DNA of 64,000 nucleotides from Lachnospiraceae bacterium OF09-6 (GCA_003435055.1 QUMM01000008.1:1-64000); one strand, 5' to 3'; numbered from the stretch's first letter, positions 19,639 to 29,061 are shown. Translations and numbers: made by a program. Notes: generated from the sequence alone by a model not told the origin.

Positions 19639-20493
19639 CTATCTGCTAACCGCCTTTGGCATAACACCATTTCCTTCTGCAGAAGAACTCTCTGATGCCC
19701 TCTCCGCCTCCAGCAATTCCTGATTTACCATAAAGTTCAGAACCGTGTCTACGATCACATATTCATTAAAATAAGAATATCCATTGTAAAAATCAAAAGC
19801 CTCCTGTCTGACACTACTGTTCAACACATAGTCTGCCAGCTTGGCTACTTCGCTTTTCAGACTCGCTGTGATCGCAATCACCTTCATATCCTTTCCCTTT
19901 GCAATGGTCATACCATCAATCACTCTTTTGGAGATTCCTGACTTGGAGATCCCTACTACTACTTCATCTTCATTGGCCAGATTGATATGACTGATGATGT
20001 ATTCCGGAAGTTCCGAATAGGTGCAGCGAATACCCAGACGTTCCAGACGAAATCCCATATAACGGGATACATTGGTGGCATTGCCACAGGCAATCAGATG
20101 TACCATCGGCGCATTCTTCAGTACTTCCAGCACTTCTCTCAGCTGACCCAGATCCAGGCGTTTTCCTATCGCCAGTACACTGTCCGCCAGTTCTTCCACG
20201 TAGCTTCCAAATGCATCGCCGCTTTTCTTCACCCTATGCTGTTTTTTCCCCAGATCTCTGGACAACAGAAGCCGGAACTGATAATATCCTTCATACCCCA
20301 GATGATGGCACAAACGCACAATCGTCGCCACACTGACATCACTTTTCTTGGCCAGATCTGCCACATTATAGTTCACTACGTTCTGTGGCTTTTTTAAAAT
20401 AGCATCCACAACCTTCTTCTCAGCCGGGAACAGCTCCATATATTTTTCATTGATAACTTCCAGGACTTCTTCATCCTCTATATTTTTTTTCAT
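19639..20493 (-). CDS. RpiR-family regulator with SIS domain
   Basis: A 284-residue regulator: an N-terminal HTH (about residues 15-80, with VADLAKKSDVSVATIVRLCH) and a C-terminal sugar-isomerase (SIS) domain (about 110-245, with LIACGNATNVSRYMGFRLERLG and VVVGISKSGISKRVIDG) that binds phosphosugars. It is at the downstream end of the aldolase/kinase/importer group and is probably its regulator, sensing a phosphorylated intermediate such as a ketose phosphate (inference). It is 158 bp from the aldolase stop and may have its own promoter. Confidence 0.9.
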   Translation of the reverse strand: MKKNIEDEEVLEVINEKYMELFPAEKKVVDAILKKPQNVVNYNVADLAKKSDVSVATIVRLCHHLGYEGYYQFRLLLSRDLGKKQHRVKKSGDAFGSYVEELADSVLAIGKRLDLGQLREVLEVLKNAPMVHLIACGNATNVSRYMGFRLERLGIRCTYSELPEYIISHINLANEDEVVVGISKSGISKRVIDGMTIAKGKDMKVIAITASLKSEVAKLADYVLNSSVRQEAFDFYNGYSYFNEYVIVDTVLNFMVNQELLEAERASESSSAEGNGVMPKAVSR

Positions 20494-20650
20494 CGTTTTG
20501 ATCCTTTCAGGGAAATATGTTATACGTCCGTCACCGCCTGTCTATATTTATGTACCAGTAATTATAACAAAAACCGGAAGAAATCATAAGTAACTTTCTT
20601 CCAGTTTTCGTGTTTTATCTTATGAATTTTTCAAGATTTTTCTACAATTA

Positions 20651-21514
20651 TTAGTACAATACAGCTTTTCCTGTTGTCTGGAAGAGGTCAAGTTTATGTT
20701 TTACAACTTCTTTCATAGCTTCCATACATGGAGGTTCGATATCACCTGGCTCTCTTAATCCTTTGTCCAGAAGCACTTCACGCATCTTTGTGAAGTAAGC
20801 AGCTTTGATATCAGAAGAAATATTAATCTTGCAGATACCAAGTGTTACAGATTCGCCAATTTCTTTATCTGGGTTGTTAGATCCACCATGAAGAACCAGA
20901 GGTACATTTACTTTTGCTTCGATCTCTTTCAGGATATCCAGTTTCAGTTCTGGTTTCATGCCTGCCGGATACAGTCCGTGGCAGGTTCCGATTGCAACTG
21001 CAAGTGTATCTACGCCGGTAGCTTCTACGAATTTTACTGCATCATCAGGATCTGTGTAGATGATCTGAGCTGCTCCACCTTCCAGATCAGCAGGGTTTGT
21101 AGAACCGATGGTTCCCAGTTCTGCTTCTACAGATACGTTAACCGGATGAGCTGCTTCTACCACTTTCTTAGCGCCTGCGATGTTTTCTTCAAATGGAAGA
21201 GATGCTCCATCAAACATAACAGATGTAAAACCACACTGGATTGCTTCGATAATGGTTCCAAAGTTGCTGCAGTGATCCAGATGGATACAAACAGGTACTT
21301 TAGATTTCAGAGCACGCTGTCTGATAGCGCCTACCATGTCAGGTCCTTCAAATGCCAGTTCATCTGGATGAATTTCAATGATTACAGGTGAATTGGTAGC
21401 TTCACATTCATCCATGATTCCCAGGAACATGGACCAGTCTGCTACGTTAAATGCAGGAATTGCGAATTTGTGCTCCTTTGCTACTGCTAAGATTTCTTTC
21501 ATGTTGTATAACAT
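20651..21514 (-). CDS. Class II ketose-bisphosphate aldolase (GatY/KbaY/FbaA-like)
   Basis: It cleaves a ketose 1,6-bisphosphate to dihydroxyacetone phosphate and an aldehyde phosphate. ATG 21514 (GAGGAGG upstream) gives 287 residues; the open frame extends further upstream but that part overlaps the promoter. Zinc ligands are in HLDHCSN (about residues 80-86) and GTCHGLYP and HGGSN further on; the active-site region IPAFNVADW is at the N-terminus. The closest families are tagatose- and fructose-bisphosphate aldolases, and the exact sugar cannot be set from sequence. Its promoter lies within the 139-bp repeat shared with the transaldolase-like gene. Confidence 0.9.
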   Translation of the reverse strand: MLYNMKEILAVAKEHKFAIPAFNVADWSMFLGIMDECEATNSPVIIEIHPDELAFEGPDMVGAIRQRALKSKVPVCIHLDHCSNFGTIIEAIQCGFTSVMFDGASLPFEENIAGAKKVVEAAHPVNVSVEAELGTIGSTNPADLEGGAAQIIYTDPDDAVKFVEATGVDTLAVAIGTCHGLYPAGMKPELKLDILKEIEAKVNVPLVLHGGSNNPDKEIGESVTLGICKINISSDIKAAYFTKMREVLLDKGLREPGDIEPPCMEAMKEVVKHKLDLFQTTGKAVLY

Positions 21515-21565
21515 TTTTCTTTTCCTCCTCATAGAAAAATAATCTCTCGGAATCTTTAAGCCAGT

Positions 21566-21704
21566 AAATATAAGGCTTTCAGATTCCTTTTTTATTAAAA
21601 TCCCCCACTTTTTTGTCAAAAACACTTGACAAATCCATCGAAAAATGCGGCGCTTCGCGCCCTTATTTATAAGACATATTTTTCGATTGGAGGCGATTTT
21701 ATTT
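21566..21704. repeat. 139-bp direct repeat, copy A (promoter-bearing)
   Basis: It is identical to 22438-22576 except for one C/T difference (21575 against 22447). On the minus strand it carries TTGACA (21614-21619) and TAATAA (21592-21597) 16 bp apart, driving the aldolase. The -35 box lies within the inverted repeat TTGTCAA-N6-TTGACAA (21613-21632), and ATCGAAAAAT / ATTTTTCGAT arms are further upstream. Confidence 0.93.
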
Positions 21705-21748
21705 CCATAGTAATCACCTTTATATCTGATTTTTATCTTTAGTTTCCG

Positions 21749-22417
21749 TTATTTTTCTTTTATATAAGCGCCGTTTGCGGTCCAGTCCCTGTAAAAATTA
21801 TCAATATAATACTGGGTCAGCGGCATGGGCATCTGGAATACATCCATGAATACGTGATAAGGCGCCGTAGTGATATCGGCTCCATGGACTGCGCAATCCA
21901 CAAATTCCTGAGGTTTTTCAATGGAGGCAGCCAGGATTTCCGTTTCATAGTCCGAGGATGCGAATACCTCCGCGATCTCCTGGAGTGTGTCCAGCCCGTG
22001 GTAGCCGATACAGTCATTCTGTCCGGTATAAGGGGCCACGTAAGCGGCTCCGGCATGGGCGCATAGCATGGCCTGAGCTGAGGTCAGGATAGTGGTGGCG
22101 CAGGTCTTGATGCCCATTTCCTTTAAGGCACGTATGGCTTTGATTCCCTCTGCGGTGGCGGGTACTTTGACTACCACATTATCTCCGGCGCTTCGGATAC
22201 TCTTTGCTTGTTCTATGATTTCTTCCTTAGTGACGGCGACGACCTGCGCCAACACCGGAATGTCGGGGAAACGCCTGGAAAGCTTTGAAATGGTCTCAAC
22301 GACGTCGGCGCCCTCTTTGGAAGAGAGGGACGGGTTTGTGGTGATTCCGGCCAGAAGTCCCATTTCTTCCAGTTCAGTCAGTTCTGCCATATCGGCAGTG
22401 TCAGCAAATAACTTCAT
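21749..22417 (-). CDS. Fructose-6-phosphate aldolase / short transaldolase-like protein
   Basis: A 222-residue Schiff-base aldolase of the FSA/TalC group. Start ATG 22417 follows AGGAGG. The catalytic Lys is in VVVKVPATAEG (about residue 86), with the opening KLFADTADMAEL and GITTNPSL, and QNDCIGYHGLDTL further on. FSA-type enzymes join or cleave dihydroxyacetone and glyceraldehyde 3-phosphate. Its base composition looks clearly GC-richer than the flanking genes, and it lies exactly between two copies of a 139-bp repeat, suggesting insertion into the operon. FSA and sulfofructose-type transaldolases are hard to separate by eye. Confidence 0.85.
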   Translation of the reverse strand: MKLFADTADMAELTELEEMGLLAGITTNPSLSSKEGADVVETISKLSRRFPDIPVLAQVVAVTKEEIIEQAKSIRSAGDNVVVKVPATAEGIKAIRALKEMGIKTCATTILTSAQAMLCAHAGAAYVAPYTGQNDCIGYHGLDTLQEIAEVFASSDYETEILAASIEKPQEFVDCAVHGADITTAPYHVFMDVFQMPMPLTQYYIDNFYRDWTANGAYIKEK

Positions 22418-22437
22418 GATACAATCCTCCTATCTCA

Positions 22438-22576
22438 AAATATAAGGTTTTCAGATTCCTTTTTTATTAAAATCCCCCACTTTTTTGTCAAAAACACTTG
22501 ACAAATCCATCGAAAAATGCGGCGCTTCGCGCCCTTATTTATAAGACATATTTTTCGATTGGAGGCGATTTTATTT
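22438..22576. repeat. 139-bp direct repeat, copy B (promoter-bearing)
   Basis: The second copy, 872 bp to the right, has its own TTGACA (22486-22491) and TAATAA in the minus orientation, driving the F6P-aldolase gene. Its right end coincides with the start of the truncated transposase frame at 22575. Confidence 0.93.
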
Positions 22577-23417
22577 GTTACCTGTTAACTGTGGCAGTCA
22601 TTCCGACTACCAAAACTTTGTAGTCAAAAATTTACGTAAATATTATCCTAACCCTGATTCCATAGCCCGCTCTACATGGGACATCATTGATCGTTTTTGG
22701 AATCATCATGGGTATGATCTTTACATGCTTGTTGCTTCTGATTCCGAAAGTGACCTGCCCGTTTTTCCATTGCTCAATCCGGCTTCCAAGCATGATTCCC
22801 ATGAATTTCTGCTCAACTTTTTCCGAATGAAAAGCTTTCTTCCGGACTTTCATGTTACAAAGATCCTTTTGGATTCTGCCCATGATGCAATGCCTTACTA
22901 TGAATATTTTAAGCGGGTACATATCACACCTTTTATTGACCTTAATGGAAAAGGCGGGGTCAAGCTGCCTTACAAGAACGACTTTACCATTGGTAAAGAT
23001 GGGGTTCCTGTATACAAAGATGGCCGACGTATGAATCATGATGGTTCTGAACCTTCAAAATATCGTGTAAAATTCAGATGCCCTCTGGCCAGCAGGAAAT
23101 ACGGCTGCACCTGTGAACATCCCTGCTCTGATTCTAAATATGGAAGAACTGTGCATGTTGCAATGAAGGATAATCCAAGGCTGTTTAATATTCCACCACG
23201 TGACTCTGATGAATGGAAACTGGAGTATAATGCAAGAACCTCTGCAGAACGTTCAAACAAACGTGAGAAATTAGACTTTAAATTAGAAGACGGCAGACAC
23301 CGATCAACTAAGATGTGGTACTGCCGCCTCTATCACATCCTGATGTTACAGCATCTGGATGCATGGGATATGCCCTATGAATCCGCCCTGAGAAAGTTGA
23401 TTCTACACGCGGCATAA
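22575..23417 (+). pseudogene. DDE-type transposase, 5'-truncated
   Basis: A 280-codon frame opens abruptly at the edge of the 139-bp repeat, with only a TTG as possible start and no ribosome site. It shows features of a DDE transposase: KILLDSAHDAMPYYEY (catalytic Asp region), FIDLNGKGG, a Cys-rich stretch with CPLASRKYGCTC, and a C-terminal catalytic-Glu-like region NARTSAERSNKREK. The N-terminal third typical of such IS enzymes is missing. Family placement (IS1182/ISNCY-like) is uncertain. It splits the sugar operon between the ADP-dependent kinase and the aldolases. About 200 bp of AT-rich non-coding DNA follow; no clean terminal repeat was found. Confidence 0.75.
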
Positions 23418-23615
23418 TCCATTACCTATTATAACCGATTTCTTAAGGCATAGCGACAGTTATGTCTGTTTCTCATACTCTTTTTTCAAAAAATATTTCA
23501 TTTTGGATAATATTCACTTTTCAATGTTCTGTTACCAGCAAAGCTGGCATGATCAATCAGGATTCCGAGAGATCATAAAAAAGTTTATATTGTCGTTACC
23601 GTAAAGTGAGATGTA

Positions 23616-24932
23616 TTAAAAACACATCTGCACACCTCCGGTAAACGAGTCTCCTAATCCAATGGTGTATTTTGGTTTGTCAATGTATCTTGTTGGAACC
23701 AAAATCACACGGTCGCGATATTCGCTGTTACGAATCTTTTCGCGATATTCACATCCTTTCGGACTGAGATCCAGTTTTAATACATCCTGAATCTGCTCTG
23801 CTGTTCCATATCCTCCGGCTGATGCTTTTGCTGTTGCCAGGATATTGCCATACATCAGACCGCTTTCGATGTCAGCCTTCAGTGGCTTGCCTACGTACAT
23901 TGCATAATCTTTGGTATGTACGATGATACCATAAGTAATATCAAACTTCTGGATCAGATACTCTACCCCCCAGATGCAGGACTCAATATCATCAATATCA
24001 ATCTTCATACCATACATCTCGTTCAGGGTATACTGGAGTTCCTCTTCGTTCATGCTTAAAATATCCACAAATGGATAGACCGTCTCAATACACAGTTTGC
24101 GGATTGCATAGCTGTGATAATGTGCATCTTCAAAATAAACAATTCCTTCCGGATTGTTTTTATGATAACGCTCTACATGACCTTTCAGATACTTCAGGCG
24201 TTCTTTTAAGATCTCAATGTCCAGAATGCTGTTGAAGCTGGATAACACATTTGTGCTGACCTGATCTGCGTGATTTTCGATCCATTCAAAATACGGTGTC
24301 CAGAACGGAAGCGTCTCGTTGACGGTATTCTTTGTAAGAATCAGTCGGTTAGAACATGGAATCGGAATAGCCTGATCGCCAAGTCTAATCACATCTCCTT
24401 TTTTAAACTGAATAATAAAGTGGCACTCCTGTGGGTTCTTACCCGGCATTTTCTCTGCACCACCCAGTGTGCCATCTTCCAGTGCAACACGTACATACGG
24501 TGATACCAGCTGATCGCACACTTCTTTGGAATCATCCGTCAGATGTACGATGGACGGTCCGCCGATCATAGCAAGTGCCAGAGCAGCCTGTACGGCTGTA
24601 CCTCCCATGCCATTCTTATAGGCAAATGTTTCTTTTACCAACTCCGGATCCTGAATATCTACCTCACCGCCGATTCCATTGATGCAGTAATATACGACAG
24701 ATTCCAGCAGTTCTTTCTGACTGGTGATCATAGCTGCCACTTTCATCTGAGTCAGGTCTGCGCCCTGCATCGTCGCTGCCAGCAGCTCATTCAGTTTTTC
24801 TACCTGAAAATCGCAGAGAATATCCAGATTGCTGGTATAACCCATTGCAGTGTAAATACCTTTTTCAGAACGTTTTTTGATCTGTTTTGTCAGAGATTCA
24901 AATGCCTGATCATATTTTTGTCTGAATTCCAT
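23616..24932 (-). CDS. ADP-dependent sugar kinase (phosphofructokinase/glucokinase family)
   Basis: A 438-residue kinase of the archaeal-type ADP-dependent PFK/GK family. Start ATG 24932 (AGAGGG upstream) overlaps the PfkB stop by 23 bp; a longer upstream frame lies inside the PfkB gene. Family marks: the N-terminal substrate loop GYTSNLDIL, the GG motif NGMGGTAVQAALAL, acidic VYFEDAHYHS, SMNEEEL, and a C-terminal catalytic GLGDSFTGG. The family uses ADP and releases AMP; members are best known in archaea and animals, with few bacterial examples studied. Here it follows a sugar ABC importer and an ordinary PfkB kinase, so two successive phosphorylations of an imported sugar are plausible. The exact substrate is unknown. 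Confidence 0.75.
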   Translation of the reverse strand: MEFRQKYDQAFESLTKQIKKRSEKGIYTAMGYTSNLDILCDFQVEKLNELLAATMQGADLTQMKVAAMITSQKELLESVVYYCINGIGGEVDIQDPELVKETFAYKNGMGGTAVQAALALAMIGGPSIVHLTDDSKEVCDQLVSPYVRVALEDGTLGGAEKMPGKNPQECHFIIQFKKGDVIRLGDQAIPIPCSNRLILTKNTVNETLPFWTPYFEWIENHADQVSTNVLSSFNSILDIEILKERLKYLKGHVERYHKNNPEGIVYFEDAHYHSYAIRKLCIETVYPFVDILSMNEEELQYTLNEMYGMKIDIDDIESCIWGVEYLIQKFDITYGIIVHTKDYAMYVGKPLKADIESGLMYGNILATAKASAGGYGTAEQIQDVLKLDLSPKGCEYREKIRNSEYRDRVILVPTRYIDKPKYTIGLGDSFTGGVQMCF

Positions 24933-25884
24933 TGTCTGTTCCCTCTTCTGAATCTTTGATAAACTGAAGTACTGTTTCATAATCCGGAACTGCTGTACTC
25001 GGTCCGACAGCAGAGATACCGAATGCAGATACCGCACTTCCAAATTTTCCACATTCTTCCATGGATAATCCATTCGAAAATGCGTATAAAAATCCACCCA
25101 TAAAGCAATCTCCTGCTCCGGTTGTATCGACTACCGGCTTGCCCTTATACGGCTTCCTGTAAATCGTTTCTTTAAAATCTGTCAGTACACAACCTTCTGC
25201 GCCCAGCTTAATCCCGAATACTTTCAACGGAAACTGGCGGAATGCTTCGATAATATCTTCTACTTTTTCTTTCTGTGCAAGATAACTTGCCTCTTCATAA
25301 CTTGGTATGAATATATCTGTATGCTGCAGCGTCTGTCTGAGCAGGTTCATCTTGCAGCTTTCGCTGTCCGTAACCGCCACAGACGCATCCATTGCAGTGA
25401 TTTTTCCTTCTTTGTGTGCTCTCTGGAATAATGTGCTGATCTCCTGATCATTCATTCCTTCCATTGCCAGAGCACTTCCCATAAATATAATATCCGCTTT
25501 CTGAATCTGTTCATCCGTCACGTCCGTATTTTTTAGCAGTTTATTGATTTCACTGTCTACCAGAAAATGACGCTGACCATTCTCTTCAATCAGCTGATAG
25601 GATGTGGCCGTTGCATAATTCTCTTCCACCGTGACCGCCTCTGTGCAAACTCCGTTTTTCTCCAGTTCGCTTAAGACAAACTTCCCACCTGCATCATTTC
25701 CTACTTTTGCATTCAGCTCCACTTCTGCGCCCATCTTCGCCAGCACCACTGCTACCGTCAGCGCATCGCCACCGGTATGCATCTCTACTTTACGAATCTG
25801 GTAATTATCCAGTTCCATAATATTGGCCGGACAGGGACGTAATGGGATATCACAGAATGCCATTCCAACTGATAAAATACTCAT
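24910..25884 (-). CDS. PfkB-family carbohydrate kinase
   Basis: A 324-residue ribokinase-fold kinase starts at ATG 25884 with AGGAGT upstream. It carries HTGGDALTVAVVLAKMGA (substrate-binding GG), KLGAEGCVL and the C-terminal signature VVDTTGAGDCFMGGFLYA. It follows the MalG-type permease by 13 bp and is translationally coupled to the ADP-dependent kinase. It probably phosphorylates the sugar taken up by the adjacent importer; fructose 1-phosphate, tagatose or keto-deoxy sugar branches remain possible. Confidence 0.9.
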   Translation of the reverse strand: MSILSVGMAFCDIPLRPCPANIMELDNYQIRKVEMHTGGDALTVAVVLAKMGAEVELNAKVGNDAGGKFVLSELEKNGVCTEAVTVEENYATATSYQLIEENGQRHFLVDSEINKLLKNTDVTDEQIQKADIIFMGSALAMEGMNDQEISTLFQRAHKEGKITAMDASVAVTDSESCKMNLLRQTLQHTDIFIPSYEEASYLAQKEKVEDIIEAFRQFPLKVFGIKLGAEGCVLTDFKETIYRKPYKGKPVVDTTGAGDCFMGGFLYAFSNGLSMEECGKFGSAVSAFGISAVGPSTAVPDYETVLQFIKDSEEGTDNGIQTKI

Positions 25885-25897
25885 AGTGACTCCTTTT

Positions 25898-26734
25898 CTA
25901 GTTCTTTACAGAACCTGCAGTCATACCTGCGATGAAATATCTCTGGAAGAACAGGAATAAGAACAGGATCGGCAGAGAACCAAGTACGCTCATTGCCATC
26001 ATCTGATTCCATTCATAAGCATGCTGTCCCATCAGGAGGTTGATTCCAACAGGTACGGTACGCATCTCATTGGTCTTGGTCAATGCCAGCGCAAACAGGT
26101 ATTCATTCCAGGACTGCATGAATGTGTACATTCCTACAGATACCAGTCCAGGTACTGCGGTCGGCACCAGAATCTTCCACAGTGCGGTCCATCTGGAACC
26201 GCCATCTATCATAACGGCTTCATCCAGATCCTTTGGCAGAGTGTTCATATATCCGGTTACCATCAGAATACAATACGGAAGTGTAAATACCATATAGGTA
26301 AGTACCAGTGCCCAGTATGTATTGTATAATTTCAGTGTTACGATCAGGCTCAGGTACGGGATCAGCAGTGTGATTGGCGGTACTGCCTGAATCGCTACAA
26401 TAACAGTGTTGATTAATTTTTTTCCAGGGAAATTGAAACGGCTGAATGCATAAGAAGCCATGATTCCTATGATCAGTGTAACAATTACCACTAATGCTGC
26501 GATTACATAACTGTTAAGGAAGAACCTTAACTGTTCCGGATTTGTCAGAATTTTGCCATATGCAGAAAGGCTGAAATTCTTTGAAATCCATGTAGGAGGC
26601 CATGTGAAAATCTCTGCATTTCCCTTAAATGAGTTCGAGAACATCCACAATACCGGAAAGCCGGCCCATATGGCTCCTATAATAAGAACAATAAATACCA
26701 GAATCTGTACAGATTTCTTTTTCTTTCCAACCAT
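25898..26734 (-). CDS. Carbohydrate ABC transporter permease, MalG/CUT1 family
   Basis: A 278-residue permease starts at ATG 26734 (GGAGGACTAGAC upstream). It has six helices, from VQILVFIVLIIGAIWAGFPVL, the EAA loop as DLDEAVMIDGGSRWTALWKIL, and the usual C-terminal FIAGMTAGSVKN. It is spaced 2 bp from the partner permease, so the two are translated together. No ATPase gene is nearby. Confidence 0.92.
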   Translation of the reverse strand: MVGKKKKSVQILVFIVLIIGAIWAGFPVLWMFSNSFKGNAEIFTWPPTWISKNFSLSAYGKILTNPEQLRFFLNSYVIAALVVIVTLIIGIMASYAFSRFNFPGKKLINTVIVAIQAVPPITLLIPYLSLIVTLKLYNTYWALVLTYMVFTLPYCILMVTGYMNTLPKDLDEAVMIDGGSRWTALWKILVPTAVPGLVSVGMYTFMQSWNEYLFALALTKTNEMRTVPVGINLLMGQHAYEWNQMMAMSVLGSLPILFLFLFFQRYFIAGMTAGSVKN

Positions 26735-26736
26735 GT

Positions 26737-27636
26737 CTAGTCCTCCGATCTCTGTTGTCTGACATACAGCACACCAACGATAGAGCAGACAATCAGTAAC
26801 AATACTGCACCGGTAGATGCTGTGGAATACTGATATTTTGTAAATGCCTGTTTATAAATATAGGTGCTGACTGTCTCTGTTGCGTTTACAGGACCGCCTC
26901 CTGTGGTCATCCAGATCAATGCGAACTGCTGCAGTGTCCAGACGAAGTCCAGCATAAGAAGACTGATCAGAATCGGTTTTAACTGAGGCAGTGTGATTCT
27001 CAGGTATGTCTGGATGGTATTGGCACCGTCCAGTGAAGATGCCTCATAGAGATCTGTGGAGATACCCTGTAATCCGGCAAGAATACTGATCATGTAGAAT
27101 GGATATCCAGACCAGATATTAATCAGAGTAACAGCCTGTAATGCAATACTTCTGGTCGCCAAAAAAGAAACCTTGTCACTCGTGATATGAAGCGTCATCA
27201 TCAAGTAGTTCAGAACACCACTCGGATCCAACATCATTCTCCAGAGAATTGCTATAACGGATGCAGTAAACATCCACGGTAATGCATAAATCACACGGAA
27301 AATACCTTTTGTCTTATTTCCAAGATATCTGGTATTTAATACCAGTGCAAATACCATACCGATTACCAGATGTGCCACCATACTGACAATAACAAAAAAT
27401 AATGTATTACTGATTGCATTCCAGAAGTTCTTATCGTGAAGTACGGTTGCATAATTTTTCAACCCTACGAATACCGGGTTCTTATTCACAATTACGTTGT
27501 CAAAAAAAGAATATCCGATAACCATAATGACCGGTATTACCAGCAAAATAAACAGAAGGATAATTGTTGGAAGAAGATAACCGTATGGAGTCAGTTTCTT
27601 TTTTAACACTTGTTTGTCATTACAGACATTTGCCAA
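26737..27636 (-). CDS. Carbohydrate ABC transporter permease, MalF/CUT1 family
   Basis: About 299 residues. I prefer TTG 27636 (MANVCNDKQ), which has AAGGAG eight bases upstream; the alternative GTG at 27645 overlaps that ribosome site. Helices begin LLPTIILLFILLVIPVIMVIGY. The EAA loop reads DLYEASSLDGANTIQTYLRI. It forms the importer with the MalG-type partner and the upstream binding protein, from which it is separated by a hairpin at 27657-27687. Confidence 0.88.
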   Translation of the reverse strand: MANVCNDKQVLKKKLTPYGYLLPTIILLFILLVIPVIMVIGYSFFDNVIVNKNPVFVGLKNYATVLHDKNFWNAISNTLFFVIVSMVAHLVIGMVFALVLNTRYLGNKTKGIFRVIYALPWMFTASVIAILWRMMLDPSGVLNYLMMTLHITSDKVSFLATRSIALQAVTLINIWSGYPFYMISILAGLQGISTDLYEASSLDGANTIQTYLRITLPQLKPILISLLMLDFVWTLQQFALIWMTTGGGPVNATETVSTYIYKQAFTKYQYSTASTGAVLLLIVCSIVGVLYVRQQRSED

Positions 27637-27656
27637 TTTTTTCACTCCTTTTCAAG

Positions 27657-27687
27657 AACAGGGCTGTACTTTTCGTACAGCCCTGTT
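27657..27687. promoter_or_regulatory. Intercistronic hairpin after the second binding-protein gene
   Basis: Perfect 13-base arms AACAGGGCTGTAC / GTACAGCCCTGTT around loop TTTTC, between the binding-protein stop (27697) and the permease start. Confidence 0.85.
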
Positions 27688-27696
27688 ATCAAATTC

Positions 27697-28956
27697 TTAC
27701 TGATTGTAAGCTGCTTCCCATGCTTCCTGTGTAGCACTGAGCATTTCATCAACAGATGCTGTATCGCCATCGATGTAGAGAACAAGCTGTTCGTTCATGC
27801 TTCTCATCAGGTCTTCTGCTGTAGGTGCGCCTGTGAATTCATTGATTGCATAACCTTCGCCGAAGATTTCGAATGCTTTCTGGAACAGTTCATCATTGGA
27901 TGAGTAATCTGGTTCAGCTGTGGAGTTACCTGGGAATGCATTAGCAAGCTGAGCAAGTTTTGCATTTACTTCAGGGCTCATCAGATATTCTACAAACTGC
28001 ATTGCTGCTTCTTTGTTTTCGCAGTTCTCTGCAATACCGATACCCCAGTTAGCTACGTCCATACCGCTCTTGTCTGTATAATCATCCATAACTGGCATCT
28101 TTGCAAATGTGAAGTTCAGATCCGGGCTTTCTGTCTTGATGGTTGTCAGGTGAGAAATACCATCTACCATGAATGCAAGACGTCCGTTTTCGAACTCATT
28201 TACCATATCCTGTTCTTTCATTGCTTCAGCACCATCGGAAAGATATCCTTTATCTTTCATGGTCTTAACCATGTCTACTAACTGAGCAAGCTTGTCATTA
28301 TCTGTCAGAGCCGGTTTGCCATCCTGAAGGAGATTTCCGCCTGAAGCCCACAGCCATGAGCTGAACTGGTTCTGGATACCATTCGGTGCTTCTGTAGAAA
28401 GTGGAATAGCATATGCTGCTTTGTCTGTATTGGTTGTGATCTTGTCACATGCATCCAGGAACTCTGTCCATGTAGTAGGAATTTCTTCTACTCCGGCTTC
28501 TTCCAGGATATCTGTATTTACAAACAGTGGATATGCAAAGTTAACAACTGGGATCATATATGTATTTCCTTCATATTTGATCTGGTCAGATAACTGAGAA
28601 TCATCATATCCGTCTGCTTCCATCAGCTCTGTCAGGTTTGCGATAGATCCCTGTTTTGCAAAGTCATATACCCAGGATCCGTCAAGGCCAACAACGTCTG
28701 CCATAGTGCCTGCTGCTGCACCTGCTGCGATCTGTGTCTTGGTATCTGCGTATGGGTTGCTCAGAAGATCAATCTTCACGCCTGTCTCTTCTGTAAATCC
28801 ATCACAGATTTCCTGTAATGCACCATCTGGAAGTTCTACTCCCCACCACTGCTGGAACTCTAATGTAGTATCATCTGCGGATACTGCTGCTCCAAGAGCC
28901 ATAGCTGCGATTGCTGATAAAATGATGCCTCGTGTAACTAAATTACTTCGTCTCAT
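27697..28956 (-). CDS. Extracellular sugar-binding protein of ABC importer (family 1)
   Basis: A 419-residue binding protein starts at ATG 28956 with GGAGGG upstream. The signal peptide (VTRGIILSAIAAMALGAAVSADD) reads LGAA where a lipobox would have LxAC, so no lipid anchor cysteine is present. The mature protein has the family opening TLEFQQWW and motifs such as MANWGIGIAENCENKEAAMQFVEYL. It begins the operon with permeases and two kinases; its promoter is at 29062-29089. Since every downstream enzyme acts on phosphosugars, the ligand is probably a monosaccharide or small oligosaccharide. Confidence 0.88.
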   Translation of the reverse strand: MRRSNLVTRGIILSAIAAMALGAAVSADDTTLEFQQWWGVELPDGALQEICDGFTEETGVKIDLLSNPYADTKTQIAAGAAAGTMADVVGLDGSWVYDFAKQGSIANLTELMEADGYDDSQLSDQIKYEGNTYMIPVVNFAYPLFVNTDILEEAGVEEIPTTWTEFLDACDKITTNTDKAAYAIPLSTEAPNGIQNQFSSWLWASGGNLLQDGKPALTDNDKLAQLVDMVKTMKDKGYLSDGAEAMKEQDMVNEFENGRLAFMVDGISHLTTIKTESPDLNFTFAKMPVMDDYTDKSGMDVANWGIGIAENCENKEAAMQFVEYLMSPEVNAKLAQLANAFPGNSTAEPDYSSNDELFQKAFEIFGEGYAINEFTGAPTAEDLMRSMNEQLVLYIDGDTASVDEMLSATQEAWEAAYNQ

Positions 28957-29061
28957 GTTCTTTACCCTCCATACGTTTAAATTTTTTAAACATTTCGACC
29001 ATTTTTGTATAAATAGCTTCTTTTTTCTTAAGCATTTATACCAGTTCTTTGTTGTAATTAC

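Noticed and set aside
24932..25097. Upstream extension of the ADP-dependent kinase frame to 25097
   Set aside because: The added 55 codons lie wholly within the PfkB gene, have no ribosome site, and the family begins near the ATG at 24932.
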